Positions 1 to 15,400 of a DNA stretch of 64,000 nucleotides are shown piece by piece. Positions within the stretch are counted from its first letter, which is position 1, and each line of letters begins with the position of its first letter. Origin of the DNA: Apis mellifera. Its lineage: Eukaryota > Arthropoda > Insecta > Hymenoptera > Apidae. The notes below the pieces were generated by a model. The model saw only the letters and a list, made by a program, of their open reading frames with translations. It was not told where the DNA came from and searched no databases. Location of the stretch: contig NC_037648.1 of assembly GCF_003254395.2 (NCBI RefSeq), positions 8,180,135 to 8,244,134 on the forward strand. The letters are read 5' to 3'. Position numbers and translations under genes: made by a program.

Positions 1-1
1 A

Positions 2-3000
2 CTTCTACCAGAAACAACAACGGAAAGTACAACTCCGCCTATCACAACAACTACTGTAGTTCCGACTACAATTGAAGAAACTACTGTAACCACGACTACG
101 TCGCCAGAAACAACTACAACAACGATAACTACTACAACATCTGTACCTGAAACTACAACGGCAAGTCCAATTCCACCAACCACTACAACTACTGTAGTTC
201 CTACTACAACTGAAGAAACAACTATAACCACAACAACGTCGCCAGAAACAACAACTACACCAACAACTATCACCACGACATCTGTGCCAGAAACTACAAC
301 GGAAAGCACAACTTCACCAACCACTATAACAACTATAATTCCTACTACAACTGAAGAAACAACCATAACCACGACAACGTCGCCAGAAACAACTACAACA
401 ACGACAATTACCACAACATCTCTGACAGAAACTACAACAGAAAGTCCAACTCCGCCAATCACTACAACTATAATTCCTACCACAACTGAAGAAACAACTA
501 CAACGACAATAACAACGACAACATCGCCTGAAACAACAACAATTACTACAACTACACCAACAACTATTACCACAACACTTCTACCAGAAACAACAACGGA
601 AAGTACAACTCCGCCTATCACAACAACTACTGTAGTTCCGACTACAATTGAAGAAACTACTGTAACCACGACTACGTCGCCAGAAACAACTACAACAACG
701 ATAACTACTACAACATCTGTACCTGAAACTACAACGGCAAGTCCAATTCCACCAAGCACTACAACTACTGTAGTTCCTACTACAACTGAAGAAACAACTA
801 TAACCACAACAACGTCGCCAGAAACAACAACTACACCAACAACTATCACCACGACATCTGTGCCAGAAACTACAACGGAAAGCACAACTTCACCAACCAC
901 TACAACAACTATAATTCCTATTACAACTGAAGAAACAACTATAACCACGACAACGTCGCCAGAAACAACTACAACAACGACAATTATCACAACATCTCTG
1001 ACAGAAACTACAACAGAGAGTCCAACTCCACCACCCACTACAACTACTAAAATTCCAACTACAACTGAAGAAACAACTGTAACGACGACAACATCGCCAG
1101 AAACAACAACTACATCAACGACTATTATTACAACCACAGAGAAAATTATTACTACAACATCTGAACCAACAACGACAACGGAAACTACAACTCCACCACC
1201 CACTACAACAACTATAGCTCCTACTACAACTCAAGAAACACTTATAACCACAACAACGTCGCCAGAAACCACAACTACAATAACAACCATTACCACAACA
1301 TCTGTGCCAGAAACAACAAAAAGTCCAACTCCACCAACTACTACAACTACTGTCGTTCCTACTACAACTGAAGAAACAACTATAACCACAACAACGTCGC
1401 CAGAAACCACAACGTCACCAAGAACTACTACAACAACACCTATGCCAGAAACTACAACGGAAACTACAACTCCGCCAACCACTACAACAACTACAGTTCC
1501 TACTACAACTGAAAAAACAACTGTGACTATCACAACGTCACTAGAAACAACTACAACAACGACAACTACTACAATTACCCCTGAAACTACAACAGCAAGT
1601 CCAATTCCACCGACCATTACAACTACTGTACTTCCTACTACAACTGAAGAAACAACTATAACGACGACAATATCGCCTGAAATAACAACTATGACTACAA
1701 CTATTACACCAACAACTATTACCACAACACTTGTGCCGGAGACTACAACGGAAACTACAACTCCGCCAACTACTACAACTACTGTAGTTCCTACCACAAT
1801 TGAAGAAACGACTGTAACTATAACTACAATAGTAGTGTCGCCAGAAACAACCACAACTACGATAACTACTACAACATCTGTACCTGAAACTACAACGGCA
1901 AGTCCAATTCCACCAACCACTACAACTACTGTAGTTCCTACTACAACTGAAGAAACAACTATAACCACAACAACGTCGCCAGAAACCACAACGTCACCAA
2001 GAACTACTACAACAACACCTATGCCAGAAACTACAACGGAAACTACAACTCCGCCAACCACTACAACAACTACAGTTCCTACTACAACTGAAAAAACAAC
2101 TGTGACTATCATAACGTCGGCAGAAACAACTACAACAACGACAACTACTACAATACCTGTGCCTGAAACTACAAGAGCAAGTCCAATTCCACCAACTACT
2201 ACAACTACTGTAATTCCTACCACAACTGAAGAAACAACTATAACGACGACAACATCGCCTGAAATAACAACTACTACTACAACTATTACACCAACAACTA
2301 TTACCACAACACTTCTGCCGGAGACTACAACGGAAAGCACAACTCCGCCCACTACTACAACTACTGTTATTCCTACTACAATAGAGGAAACAACTGTAAC
2401 CACGACTACGTCGCCAGAAACAACTATAACAACGACCATTACTACAACATCTATACCAAAAACTACAACAGAAAGTCCAACTTCACCAACTACTACAACT
2501 ACTGTAGTTCCTACCACAACTGAAGAAACAACTATAACGACAACAGCATCGCCTGAAATAACAACTACTACTACAACTATTACACCAACAACTATTACTA
2601 CAGCACTTGTGCCAGAAACAACAACAGAAAGTACAACACCACCAACAACTACAACTACTGTAATTCCTACTGCAATCGCAGAAACGACTGTTATCACGAC
2701 AACGTCGCCACAAACAACTACAACAACGACAACTACTACAACACCTGTGCCTGAAACTACAACAGCAAGTCCACTTCCACCAACTACTACAACTACTGTA
2801 GTTCTTACCACAACTGAAGAAACAATTATAACGACGACAATATCGCCTGAAATAACAACTATTACTACAACTATTACACCAACAACTATTACCACAACAT
2901 TTGTGCCGGAGACAACAACGGAAAGCACAACTCCGCCTACCACTACAACTACTGTAGTTCCTACTACAATAGAAGAAACAACTGTAACCACGACTACGTC

Positions 3001-6000
3001 GCCAGAAACAACTACAACAATGACTATTACCACAACATCTATACCAGAAATTACAATAGCAAGTCCAATTCCACCAACTACTACAACTACTGTAGTTCCT
3101 ACCACAACTGAAGAAACAACTATAACGACGACAACATCGCCTGAAATAACAACTACTACTACAACTATTACACCAACAACTATTACCACAACACTTGTGC
3201 CAGAGACTACAACGGAAAGCACAACTCCGCCCACTACTACAACTACTATTATTCCTACCACAATTGAAGAAACAACTATAACCACGACCACGTCGCCAGA
3301 AACAACTACAACAACGACCATTACCACAACATCTATACCAGAAACTACAACAGAAAGTCCAACTCCACCACCTACTACAACTACTGTAGTTCCTACTACA
3401 ACTGAAGAAACAACTATAACCACGACAATATCGCCTGAAATAACAACTATTACTACAACTATTACACCAACAACTATTACCACAACACTTCTGCCGGAGA
3501 CTACAACGGAAAGCACAACTCCGCCCACTACTACAACTACTGTTATTCCTACTACAATAGAGGAAACAACTGTAACCACGACTACGTCGCCAGAAACAAC
3601 TACGACAACGACTATTACCACAACATCTGTACAAGAAATTACAACAGAAAGTCCAACTTCACCAATCACTACAACTGTAATTCGTACCACAACTGAAGAA
3701 ACAACTATAACAATGACAACATCGCCCGAAATAACAACTATTACTACAACTATAACACCCACAACTATTACCACAACACTTGTGCCAGAAACTACAACGG
3801 AAAGTACAACTCCACCAACAACCACAACTACTATAGTTCCTACCACAATTGTAGAAACGACTATTATCACGACAACGTCTCCAGAAACAACTACAACAAC
3901 GACAATTACTACAACACCTGTGCCTGAAACTACAACACCAAGTCCAATTCCACCAACTACTACAACTACTGTAGTTCCTACCACAACTGAAGAAACAACT
4001 GTAACGACGACAATATCGCCTGAAATAATAACTATTACTACAACTATTACACGAACAACTATTACCACAACACTTGTGCCGGAGACTACAACGGAAAGCA
4101 CAATTCCACCAACAACTACAACTACTGTAGTTCCTACCACAATTGAAGAAACAACTATAACAACGACAACATCGCCTGAAATAACAACTATTACTACAAC
4201 TATTACCACTACATCAATACCAGAAACTACAACAGCAAGTCCAATTCCACCAACTACTACAACTACTGTAGTTCCTACCACAACTGAAGAAACAACTATA
4301 ACAACGACAACATCGCCTGAAATAACAACTATTACTACAACTATAACACCAACAACTATTAGCACAACACTTGTGCCAGAAACTACAACGGAAAGTACTA
4401 CTCCACCAACAACTACAACTACTGTAACTCCTACCACAGCTGAAGAAACAACAGTAACCACGACAATATCGCCTGAAACTACAACTGAAAGTCCAACTAC
4501 ACCAACCACTATAACGACTGTAGTTCCTACCACAATTGTAGAAGCGACTGTAACCACGACAACATCCGCAGTAACCACAACTACACTAACAACAATTACC
4601 ACAACAGAAACTACAACGGAAAGTCCAACTCCGCTAATCACTACAACGACTGTAATTCCTACTACAACTGAAGAAACAACTGTAACTACGACAGTGTCTC
4701 CAGAAACTACAACTACATCAACTACTACAACTCTTATCCCAAAAACTACAACAGAAAGTACAACTCCAATAACTACAAGTACTGTAGTTCCTACCACAAC
4801 TGAAGAAACAATTGTAACGACGACAACATCACCTGAAACAACAGTTATTACTACAACTATAACATCAACAACTATTACCACAACACTTGTGCCAGAAACT
4901 ACAACGGAAAGTACAACTCCACCAACAACTACAACTACTGTAATTCCCACCACACCTGAAGAAACGACTGTAACAACGACAACATCGCCAGAAACGACAA
5001 CTACACCAATGACTATTACTACTATCACACCAACAACTATTACCACAACACTTGTGCCAGATACAACAACAGAAAGTCCAACTCTACCACCCACTATGAC
5101 TGTGATTACTCCTACTACAACTGAAGAAACAACTATAATTACGACCACGTCGCTAGAAATTACAACTACACCAACAACCACTACCGCCACACCTGTGCCA
5201 GAAACTACAACGGAAAGTCCAACTCTATCTCCCACTACAACTGTGATTACTCCTACTACAACTGAAGAAACAACTACAATTACGATAACATCGCCAGAAA
5301 CTACAACAGAAACTTCAACTTCGCCAACCACAACAACAACTGTAGTTCCTACCACAACTGAAGAAACAACTATAATGACGACAACATCGCCAGAAACAAC
5401 TACTATTGTTACAACTACACCAACAACTATTACCACAACACCTATACCAGAAACTACAACGGAAAGTCCACCTCTACCACCCACTACAACTGTGATTACT
5501 CCTACTACAACTGAAGAAACAATTATTACTACGACAACGTCGCCAGAAACTACAACTACGCCAACAACTATTATCATAACACCTATTCCAGAAACTACAA
5601 CAGAAAGTCCAACTCTACCACCCACTACAACGGAGCTTACTCCTACTACAACTGAAGAAACAACTGTAAGTACGACAACGTCGCCAGAAACTACAACCGA
5701 AACTCCAACTCTACCACTTACCACAACTGAGATTACTCCTACTACAACTGAAGAAACAACTGTAACAACGACAACATCGCCTGAAACTGCAACCACACCA
5801 ACAACTATTACGACAACACCTATGCCGGAAACTACAACGGAAAGTCTAACTGTGCCAACCACTATGACTACCGTATTTCCTACCACAACTGAAGAAACTA
5901 TTGTAACCACAACAACGTCGCTAGAAACCGCAACTACACTAACTATTACCACAACACCTTTTCCAGAAACTACAACGGAACGTCCAACTGTGCCACCCAC

Positions 6001-6480
6001 TACAACAACGGTGACCCCTACTACGATTGAAGAAACAACCATAACTACGACAACTTCGCCAAAAACAACAACTACACCAACGACTATTACCACAACACTT
6101 ATACCAGAAACTACAACGGAAAGTACAACTCCGCCATCCACTACAACTGAAGTTCCTACTACAACTGAAGAAACGACTTCAACCACAATAACATTGCCAG
6201 AAACAACAATTACTACAGAAAGTCCAACTGTGCCTCCCACTACTCCTGTTGTTCCTACCACAACTGAAGAAACGATTGCAACAACGACAATATTGCCAGA
6301 AACAACAACTACATCAATGATTATTACAACGACATCTGTGACAGAAACTACAACGGAAAGTCCACCTACTGAAGTTCCTACTACCACTGAAGAAACTACT
6401 GCAACTACTGAAACTACGACAATATCACCAGAAGCAACAACTACACCAACGACTAGTACCACAACAACTGTGCCAGAAAT
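2..6480 (+). repeat. Repeat field A of the mucin-like gene: Thr/Pro/Ser/Glu repeats
   Basis: Units of roughly 55-75 residues recur. Each combines a VVPTTTEETT-like segment, a TTSPETTT segment, a run of Thr/Ile, and a VPETTTESPTPP-like segment. Asn is essentially absent, unlike fields B to E. Long near-identical blocks recur at fixed offsets: bases 1-1020 include a 576-base tandem copy, the block from 1402 recurs at 1981, and the block from 2281 recurs at 3457. All offsets are multiples of three, so the frame is kept. Confidence 0.9.
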
Positions 6481-9400
6481 TACAACAAAAGTAACTTTAC
6501 CATTCACTACTGAAATAATACCTATACTTCCACCAACAACGATTGAGACAATTATAACGGAAACGTTACCATTTACCACTACATTACCTACACCAAGAAT
6601 AGAAGTTATAAACACGACTACGGAAACACCCTTCATTACTACATTAACAACAGAAACTACGACTGAAACTGTTACGACAACAGTGATTACTCCTATAACT
6701 GTAACAACGGAAACAACAGAAACAACTGAAACAACCCACATTACCACGATAATAATAACTACACCAACAATAGAGGTTACAACTACAACTACAGAAACAC
6801 CGTTCGTTACTACATTAACAACAAAAACGACAACTGAAACTGTTACAACAACAGAAGTAACTACTCCTGAAACAACTGTAACAACGGAAACAACTGAAAA
6901 GATTGAAACAACACCCATTATTAAGATTATAGTAACTACACCAATAATAGAAGTTGTAAACACGACTACGGAAATAACTTTCGTTACTACGTTAACAACA
7001 GAAACTACGACTGAGACTACAATTATCACAACGGTGACCACTCCATTTACCACTGTAACAACGGAAACAACTCCTATTACACCCACTACAGTAATTACAC
7101 CAACAATGGAGGTTACAACTACAACTACAGAAACACCATCCGTTACTACATTAACAACAGAAACGACAACTGAAACTGTTACGACAACAGAAGTGACTAC
7201 TCCTGAAACTACTGTAACAACGGAAACAACAGAAACGACTGAAACAACTCCCATTATCAAGATTATAGTAACTACACCAACAATAGAAGTTATAAACACA
7301 ACTACGGAAACACCTTTCGTTACTACTTTAACAACAGAAACGACAACTGAAACTGTTACAACAACAGAAGTGACTACTCCTGAAACTACTGTAACAACGG
7401 AAACAACAGAAAAGACTGAAACAACTCCCATTATCAAGATTATAGTAACTACACCAACAATAGAAGTTATAAACACGACTACGGAAAGACCTTTCGTAAC
7501 TACACTAACAACAGAAACGACAATTGAAACTGTTACAACAACAGAAGTGACTACTCCTGAAACTACTGTTACAACGGAAACAACAGAAACGACTGAAACA
7601 ACTCCCATTATCAAGATTATAGTAACTACACCAACAATAGAAGTTGTAAACACGACTACGGAAACACCTTTCGTTACTACTTTAACAACAGAAACAACGA
7701 CTGAGACTACAATTATCACGACAGTGACTACTCCATTTACCACTGTAACAACGGAAACAACTCCTATTACACCCACTACAGTAACTACACCAACAATGGA
7801 GGTTACAACTACAACTACAGAAACACCGTTCGTTACTACATTAACAACAGAAACGACAACTGAAACTGTTACAACAACAGAAGTAACTACTCCTGAAACT
7901 ACTGTAACAACGGAAACAACAGAAAAGACTGAAACAACTCCTATTATCAAGATCATAGTAACTACACCAAAAATAGAAATTATAAACACAACGACGGAAA
8001 CACCTTTCGTAACTACACTGACAACAGAAACGACAATTGAAACTGTTACAACAGAAGTGACTACTCCTGAAACTACTGTAACAACGGAAACAACTCCCAT
8101 TATCAAGATTATAGTAACTACACCAACAATAGAAGTTATAAACACGACTACGGAAACACCTTTCGTTACTACTTTAACAACAGAAACAACGACTGAGACT
8201 ACAATTATCACGACAGTGACTACTCCATTTACCACTGTAACAACGGAAACAGCTCCTATTACACCCACTACAGTAACTACACCAACAATGGAGGTTACAA
8301 CTACAACTACAGAAACACCGTTCGTTACTACATTAACAACAGAAACGACAACTGAAACTGTTACAACAACAGAAGTAACTACTCCTGAAACTACTGTAAC
8401 AACGGAAACAACAGAAAAGATTGAAACAACTCCTATTATCAAGATTACAGTAAGTACACCAACAATAGAAGTTATAAACACGACTACGGAAACACCTTTC
8501 ATAACTACACTAACAACAGAAACGACAATTGAAACTGTTACAACAGAAGTGACTACTCCTGAAACTACTGTAACAACGGAAACAACAGAAAAGACTGAAA
8601 CAACTCCCATTATCAAGATTACAGTAACTACACCAACAATAGAAGTTATAAACACGACTACGGAAACACCTTTCGTAACTACACTAACAACAGAAATAAC
8701 GACTGAGACTACAATTATCACGACGGTGACCATACCATTTACTACTGTAACAACGGAAACAATTCCTATTACACCCACTACAGTAACTACACCAACAATG
8801 GAGATTACAACTACAACTACAGAAACACCATTCGTTACTACATTAACAACAGAAACGACAACTGAAACTGTTACGACAACAGAAGTGACTACTCCTGAAA
8901 CTACTGTAACAACGGAAACAACAGAAACGACTGAAACAACTCCCATTATCAAGATTATAGTAACTACACCAACAATAGAAGTTATAAACACAACTACGGA
9001 AACACCTTTCGTTACTACTTTAACAACAGAAACGACAACTGAAACTGTTACAACAACAGAAGTGACTACTCCTGAAACTACTGTAACAACGGAAACAACA
9101 GAAACGACTCCCATTATCAAGATTGTAGTAACTACACCAACAATAGAAGTTATAAACACGACTACGGAAACACCTTTCGTTACTACTTTAACAACAGAAA
9201 CGACAACTGAAACTGTTACAACAACAGAAGCGACTACTCCTGAAACTACTGTAACAACGGAAACAACAGAAACGACTGAAACAACTCCCATTATCAAGAT
9301 TACAGTAATTATACCAATAATAGAAGTTATAAACACGACTACGGAAACACCTTTCGTAACTACACTAACAACCGAAACAACGACTGAGACTACAATTATC

Positions 9401-12400
9401 ACGACCGTGACCACTCCATTTACTACTCTAACAACGGAAACAATTCCTATTACACCCACTACAGTAACTACACCAACAATGGAGATTACAAATACAACTA
9501 CAGAAACACCGTTCGTTACTACATTAACAACAGAAACGACAACTGAAACTGTTACGACAACAGAAGTGACTACTTCTGAAACTACTGTAACAACGGAAAC
9601 AACAGAAACGACTGAAACAACTCCCATTATCAAGATTACAGTAACTACACCAACAATAGAAGTTATAAACACGACTACGGAAACACCTTTCGTTACTACT
9701 TTAACAACAGAAACGACAACTGAAACTGTTACGACAACAGAAGTGACTACTCCTGAAACTACTGTAACAACGGAAACAACAGAAACGACTGAAACAACTC
9801 CCATTATCAAGATTACAGTAACTACACCAACAATAGAAGTTATAAACACGACTACGAAAACACCTTTCGTTACTACTTTAACAAAAGAAACGACAACTGA
9901 AACTGTTACAACAACAGAAGTGACTACTCCTGAAACTACTGTAACAACGGAAACAACAGAAACGACTGAAACAACTCCCATTATCAAAATTACAGTAACT
10001 ACACCAATAATAGAAGTTATAAACACGACTACGGAAACACCTTTCGTAACTACACTAACAACCGAAACAACGACTGAGACTACAATTTTCACAACTATTA
10101 CCACTCAAATAACGACTATAACAACGGAAACAACGGAAACCACTGAAACAATGGAAATTCCTACTACTACACCTACAGTAACTACGCCAATAGTAATTAT
10201 AAACACAACGACGGAAACACCTTTTATTACTACGTTAACAACAGAAACCACAACTGAGACTACAATTTTAACAACTATTACTACTCCTATAACTATTATC
10301 ACTGAAACAACGGAAACGACTGAAACAACAGAAACCACTGAAACAACGGAAATTTCTACTACTACACCTACAGTAACTACGCCAATAATAGAAATTATAA
10401 ACACAACGACGGAAACACCTTTTACTACTACGTTAACAACAGAAACCACAATTGAGACTACAATTTTCACAACTATTACCACTCCAATAACGACTATAAC
10501 AACGGAAACAACGGAAACCACAGAAACAACGGAAACTACTGAAACAACGGAAACTATTGAAACAACGGAAACCACTGAAACAACGGAAATTCCTACTACT
10601 ACACCTACAGTAACTACGCCAATAATAGAAGTTATAAACACAACGACGGAAACTCCTTTCATTACTACGTTAACAACAGAAACCACAACAGAGACTACAA
10701 TTTTCACAACTATTACCACTCCAATAACGAATATAACAACTGAAACAACGGAAACCACTGAAACAACGGAAATTCCTACTATTACACCTACAGTAACTAC
10801 ACCAATAATAGAAATTATAAACACAACGACAGAAACTCCTTTTACTACTACGTTAACAACAGAAACCACAATTGAGACTACAATTTTCACAACTATTACC
10901 ACTCCTATAACGACTATAACAACGGAAACAACGGAAACCACAGAAACAACGGAAACTACTGAAACAACGGAAACTATTGAAACAACGGAAACCACTGAAA
11001 CAACGGAAATTCCTACTACTACACCTACAGTAACTACGCCAATAATAGAAGTTATAAACACAACGACGGAAACTCCTTTCATTACTACGTTAACAACAGA
11101 AACCACAACAGAGACTACAATTTTGACAACTATTACCACTCCAATAACGACTATAACAACGGAAACAACGGAAATTCCTACTACTACACCTACAGTAACT
11201 ACGCCAATAATAGAAATTATAAACACAACGACGGAAACACCTTTTATTATTACGTTAACAACAGAATCCACAACTGAGACTACAATTTTCACAACTATTA
11301 CCACTCCTATAACGACTATAACAACGGAAACAACGGAAATTCCTACTACTACACCTACAGTAACTACGCCAATAATAGAAATTATAAACACAACGACGGA
11401 AACACCTTTTATTACTACATTAACAACAGAAACCACAATTGAGACTACAATCTTCACAACTATTACCACTCCAATAACGACTATAACAACGAAAACAACG
11501 GAAATCACTGAAACAACGGAAATTCCTACTACTACACCTACAGTAACTACGCCAATAATAGAAATCATAAACACAACGACGGAAACACCTTTTATTACTA
11601 CATTAACAACAGAAACCTCAACTGAGACTACAATTTTCACAACTATTACCACTCCAATAACGACTATAACAACGGAAACAACGGAAACCACTGAAACAAC
11701 GGAAATTCCTACTACACCTACAGTAACTACGCCAATAATAGAAGTTATAAACACAACGACGGAAACACCTTTTATTACTACGTTAACAACAGAATCCACA
11801 ACTGAGACTACAATTTTCACAACTATTACCACTCCTATAACGACTATAACAACGGAAACAACGGAAATCACTGAAACAACAGAAATTCCTACTACTACAC
11901 CTATAGTAACTACGCCAATTATAGAAATTATAAACACAACGACGGAAACACCTTTTATTACTACATTAACAACAGAAACCACAATTGAGACTACAATTTT
12001 TACAACTATTACTACTCCTGTAACCACTATTACCATTGAAACAACGGAAACCACTGAAACAACGAAAATTCCTACTACTACACCTACAGTAACTACGCCA
12101 ATAATAGAAATTATAAACACAACGACGGAAACACCTTTTATTACTACATTAACAACAGAAACCACAATTGAGACTACAATCTTCACAACTATTATCACTC
12201 CAATAACGAATATAACAACGGAAACAACGGAAACCACTGAAACAACGAAAATTCCTACTACTACACCTACAGTAACTACGCCAATAATAGAAATTATAAA
12301 CACAACGACGGAAACACCTTTTACTACTACATTAACAACAGAAACCACAACTGAGACTACAATTTTCACAACTATTACTACTCCAATAACGACTATAACA

Positions 12401-15400
12401 ACGGAAACAACGGAAACCACTGAAACAACGGAAATTCCTACTACTACACCTGCAGTAACTACGCCAATAATAGAAATTATAAACACAACGACGGAAACAC
12501 CTTTTATTACTACATTAACAACAGAAACCACAATTGAGACTACAATTTTCACAACTCTTACCACTCCAATAACGACTATAACAACGGAAACAACGGAAAT
12601 CACTGAAACAACGAAAATTCCTACTACTACACCTACAGTAACTACGCCAATAATAGAAATTATAAACACAACGACGGAAACACCTTTTATTACTACATTA
12701 ACAACAGAAACCACAACTGAGACTATAATTTTCACAACTATTACTACTCCAATAACGACTATAACAACGGAAACAACGGAAACCACTGAAACAACGGAAA
12801 TTCCTACTACTACACCTGCAGTAACTACGCCAATAATAGAAATTATAAACACAACGACGGAAACACCTTTTATTACTACATTAACAACAGAAACCACAAT
12901 TGAGACTACAATTTTCACAACTCTTACCACTCCAATAACGACTATAACAACGGAAACAACGGAAATCACTGAAACAACGAAAATTCCTACTACTACACCT
13001 ACAGTAACTACGCCAATAATAGAAATTATAAACACAACGACGGAAACACCTTTTATTACTACATTAACAACAGAAACCACAATTGAGACTACAATCTTCA
13101 CAACTATTACCACTCCAATAACGAATATAACAACGGAAACAACGGAAACCACTGAAACAACGGAAATTCCTACTACTACACCTACAGTAACTACGCCAAT
13201 AATAGAAGTTATAAACACAACGACGGAAACACTTTTTATTACTACATTAACAACAGAAACCACAACTGAGACTACAATTTTCACAACTATTACTACTCCA
13301 ATAACGACTATGACAACGGAAACAACGGAAACCACTGAAACAACGGAAATTCCTACTACTACACCTACAATAACTACACCAATAATAGAAATTATAAACA
13401 CCACGACGGAAACACCTTTTATTATTACTTTAACAATAGAAACCACAACTGAAACTACAATTTTTACAACTATTACTACTCCTGTAACCACTATTACCAT
13501 TGAAACAACGGAAACCACTGAAACAACGGAAATTCCTACTACTACACCTACAGTAACTACGCCAATAATAGAAATTATAAACACAACGACGGAAACTCCT
13601 TTTATTACTACTTTAACAACAGAAACTACAACGGAGACTACAATTTTCACAACTATTACCACTCCAATAACGAATATAACAACTGAAACAACGGAAACCA
13701 CTGAAACAACGGAAATTCCTACTACTACACCTACAGTAACTACACCAATAATAGAAATTATAAACACAACGACAGAAACTCCTTTTATTATTACTTTAAC
13801 AATAGAAACCACAACTGTGACTACAATTTTCACAATTATTACTATTCCTGTAACCACTATTACCACTGAAACAACGGAAACCACTGAAACAACAGAAATT
13901 CCTACTACTACACCTACAGTAACTACACCAATAATAGAAATTATAAACACAACGACAGAAACTCCTTTTATTACTACTTTAACAACGGAGACTACACTTT
14001 TCACAACTATTACTATTCCAATAACTACTATAATAACGGAAGTTCTTATTACTACACCTACAATAACAACACCGATGATAGAAATTATAAACACAACTAC
14101 CGAAACACTTTTTATTACTACTTTAACAACGGAAACCATGATAGTTACAATTCCTATAACAACTACAATCATTGAAACACCTCCCATTACGACTACTTTA
14201 ATAACTACACCAATAATAGAAATTATAAATATAACTACGGAAACAGTTTTTATTACTATAGAAACTACAAATGAAACTACACCATTTATTATTTCTCCAG
14301 TTATAACAACTGAATCAATACCAATTATCATAACTGAAATAACGGAAACTACTTTCCACATTATCGAAATTGTGAATGTAACAACGGAAACGCCAATTGT
14401 CACCACAGAAACACTTGAGATTACAACGTATCCAGTTATTACAACCGAAACTATTCCATTTATTGTGACAACCAAAACAACTTTTTCTGTCATAATGGAA
14501 CTTAGCACTCCTCCTATTGAAGTTATAAATGTGACTACCGAATGGCCATTGATTACTGTTGAAACCATAGAGACCATTACTGAGTCTGCGATTATAACAA
14601 CAGAAATTACTGAAACAACTTTTTCTGTCATCATGGAAATTACTACACCTATTATTGAAATTATAAATGTAACTGAAACAACAAAAACTGTTACTACTGA
14701 AACTACATTCCATATTATTGAAGTTACGAATATAACTATAGAAACTCCATTTATCACGACAGAAACAACAGAGACAACAACAAAGTATCCAATTATTACG
14801 ACAGAAACTACTCTATTTAATGTGACAACCGAAACAACTTTTTCCGTCATCATGGAAATTACTACACCTATTATTGAAGTTATAAATGTAACTACCGAAA
14901 CGACAGAAAGTATTACTACTGAAACTATAGAGACCACAACTGAATCTGTAATTGTAACAACTGAAACAATGGAAACTACATTCCATGTTATTGAAGTTAC
15001 AAATATAACCATTGAAACTCCATTTATCACGACAGAAACAACGGAGACAACAACGAAGTATCCAATTATTACGACTGAAATTACTCCATTTATCACAATA
15101 GAAACAACGGAGACAACAACGAAGTATCCAATTATTATGACAGAAATTACTCCATTTAATGTGACAACCGAAACAACTTTTTCTGTCATCATAGAAATTA
15201 CCACACCTCCTATTGAAGTTATAAATATAACTACCGAAACGACAGAAACTGTTACTACTGAAACTATAGAAACCACTGAATTTGTAATTGTAACAATTGA
15301 AACAACGGAAACTACGTTTCATGTTATTGAAGTTACAAATATAACTATTGAAACTCCATTTATCACGACAGAAACAACGGAGACAACAACGAAATATCCA

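Noticed and set aside
284..286. GTG as start of the giant protein
   Set aside because: The frame is open to base 2 with the same repeat pattern, and GTG is not a normal nuclear start codon in insects.
2483..3634. Minus-strand frame rich in Cys, Ser and Arg that could pass for a Cys-rich protein
   Set aside because: It is another antisense frame of the same ACN repeats (TGT, AGT, CGT codons), and its Cys spacing simply mirrors the Thr codons.
1231..10104. Minus-strand open frame of 2957 codons, Val/Ser/Ile-rich
   Set aside because: It is the antisense shadow of Thr-rich repeats: ACN codons read in reverse give mainly Val and Ser codons and no stops. It has no promoter, its period follows the plus-strand repeats, and its product is implausibly simple.
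10105..15276. Minus-strand open frame of 1723 codons
   Set aside because: Same antisense effect over fields C and D.
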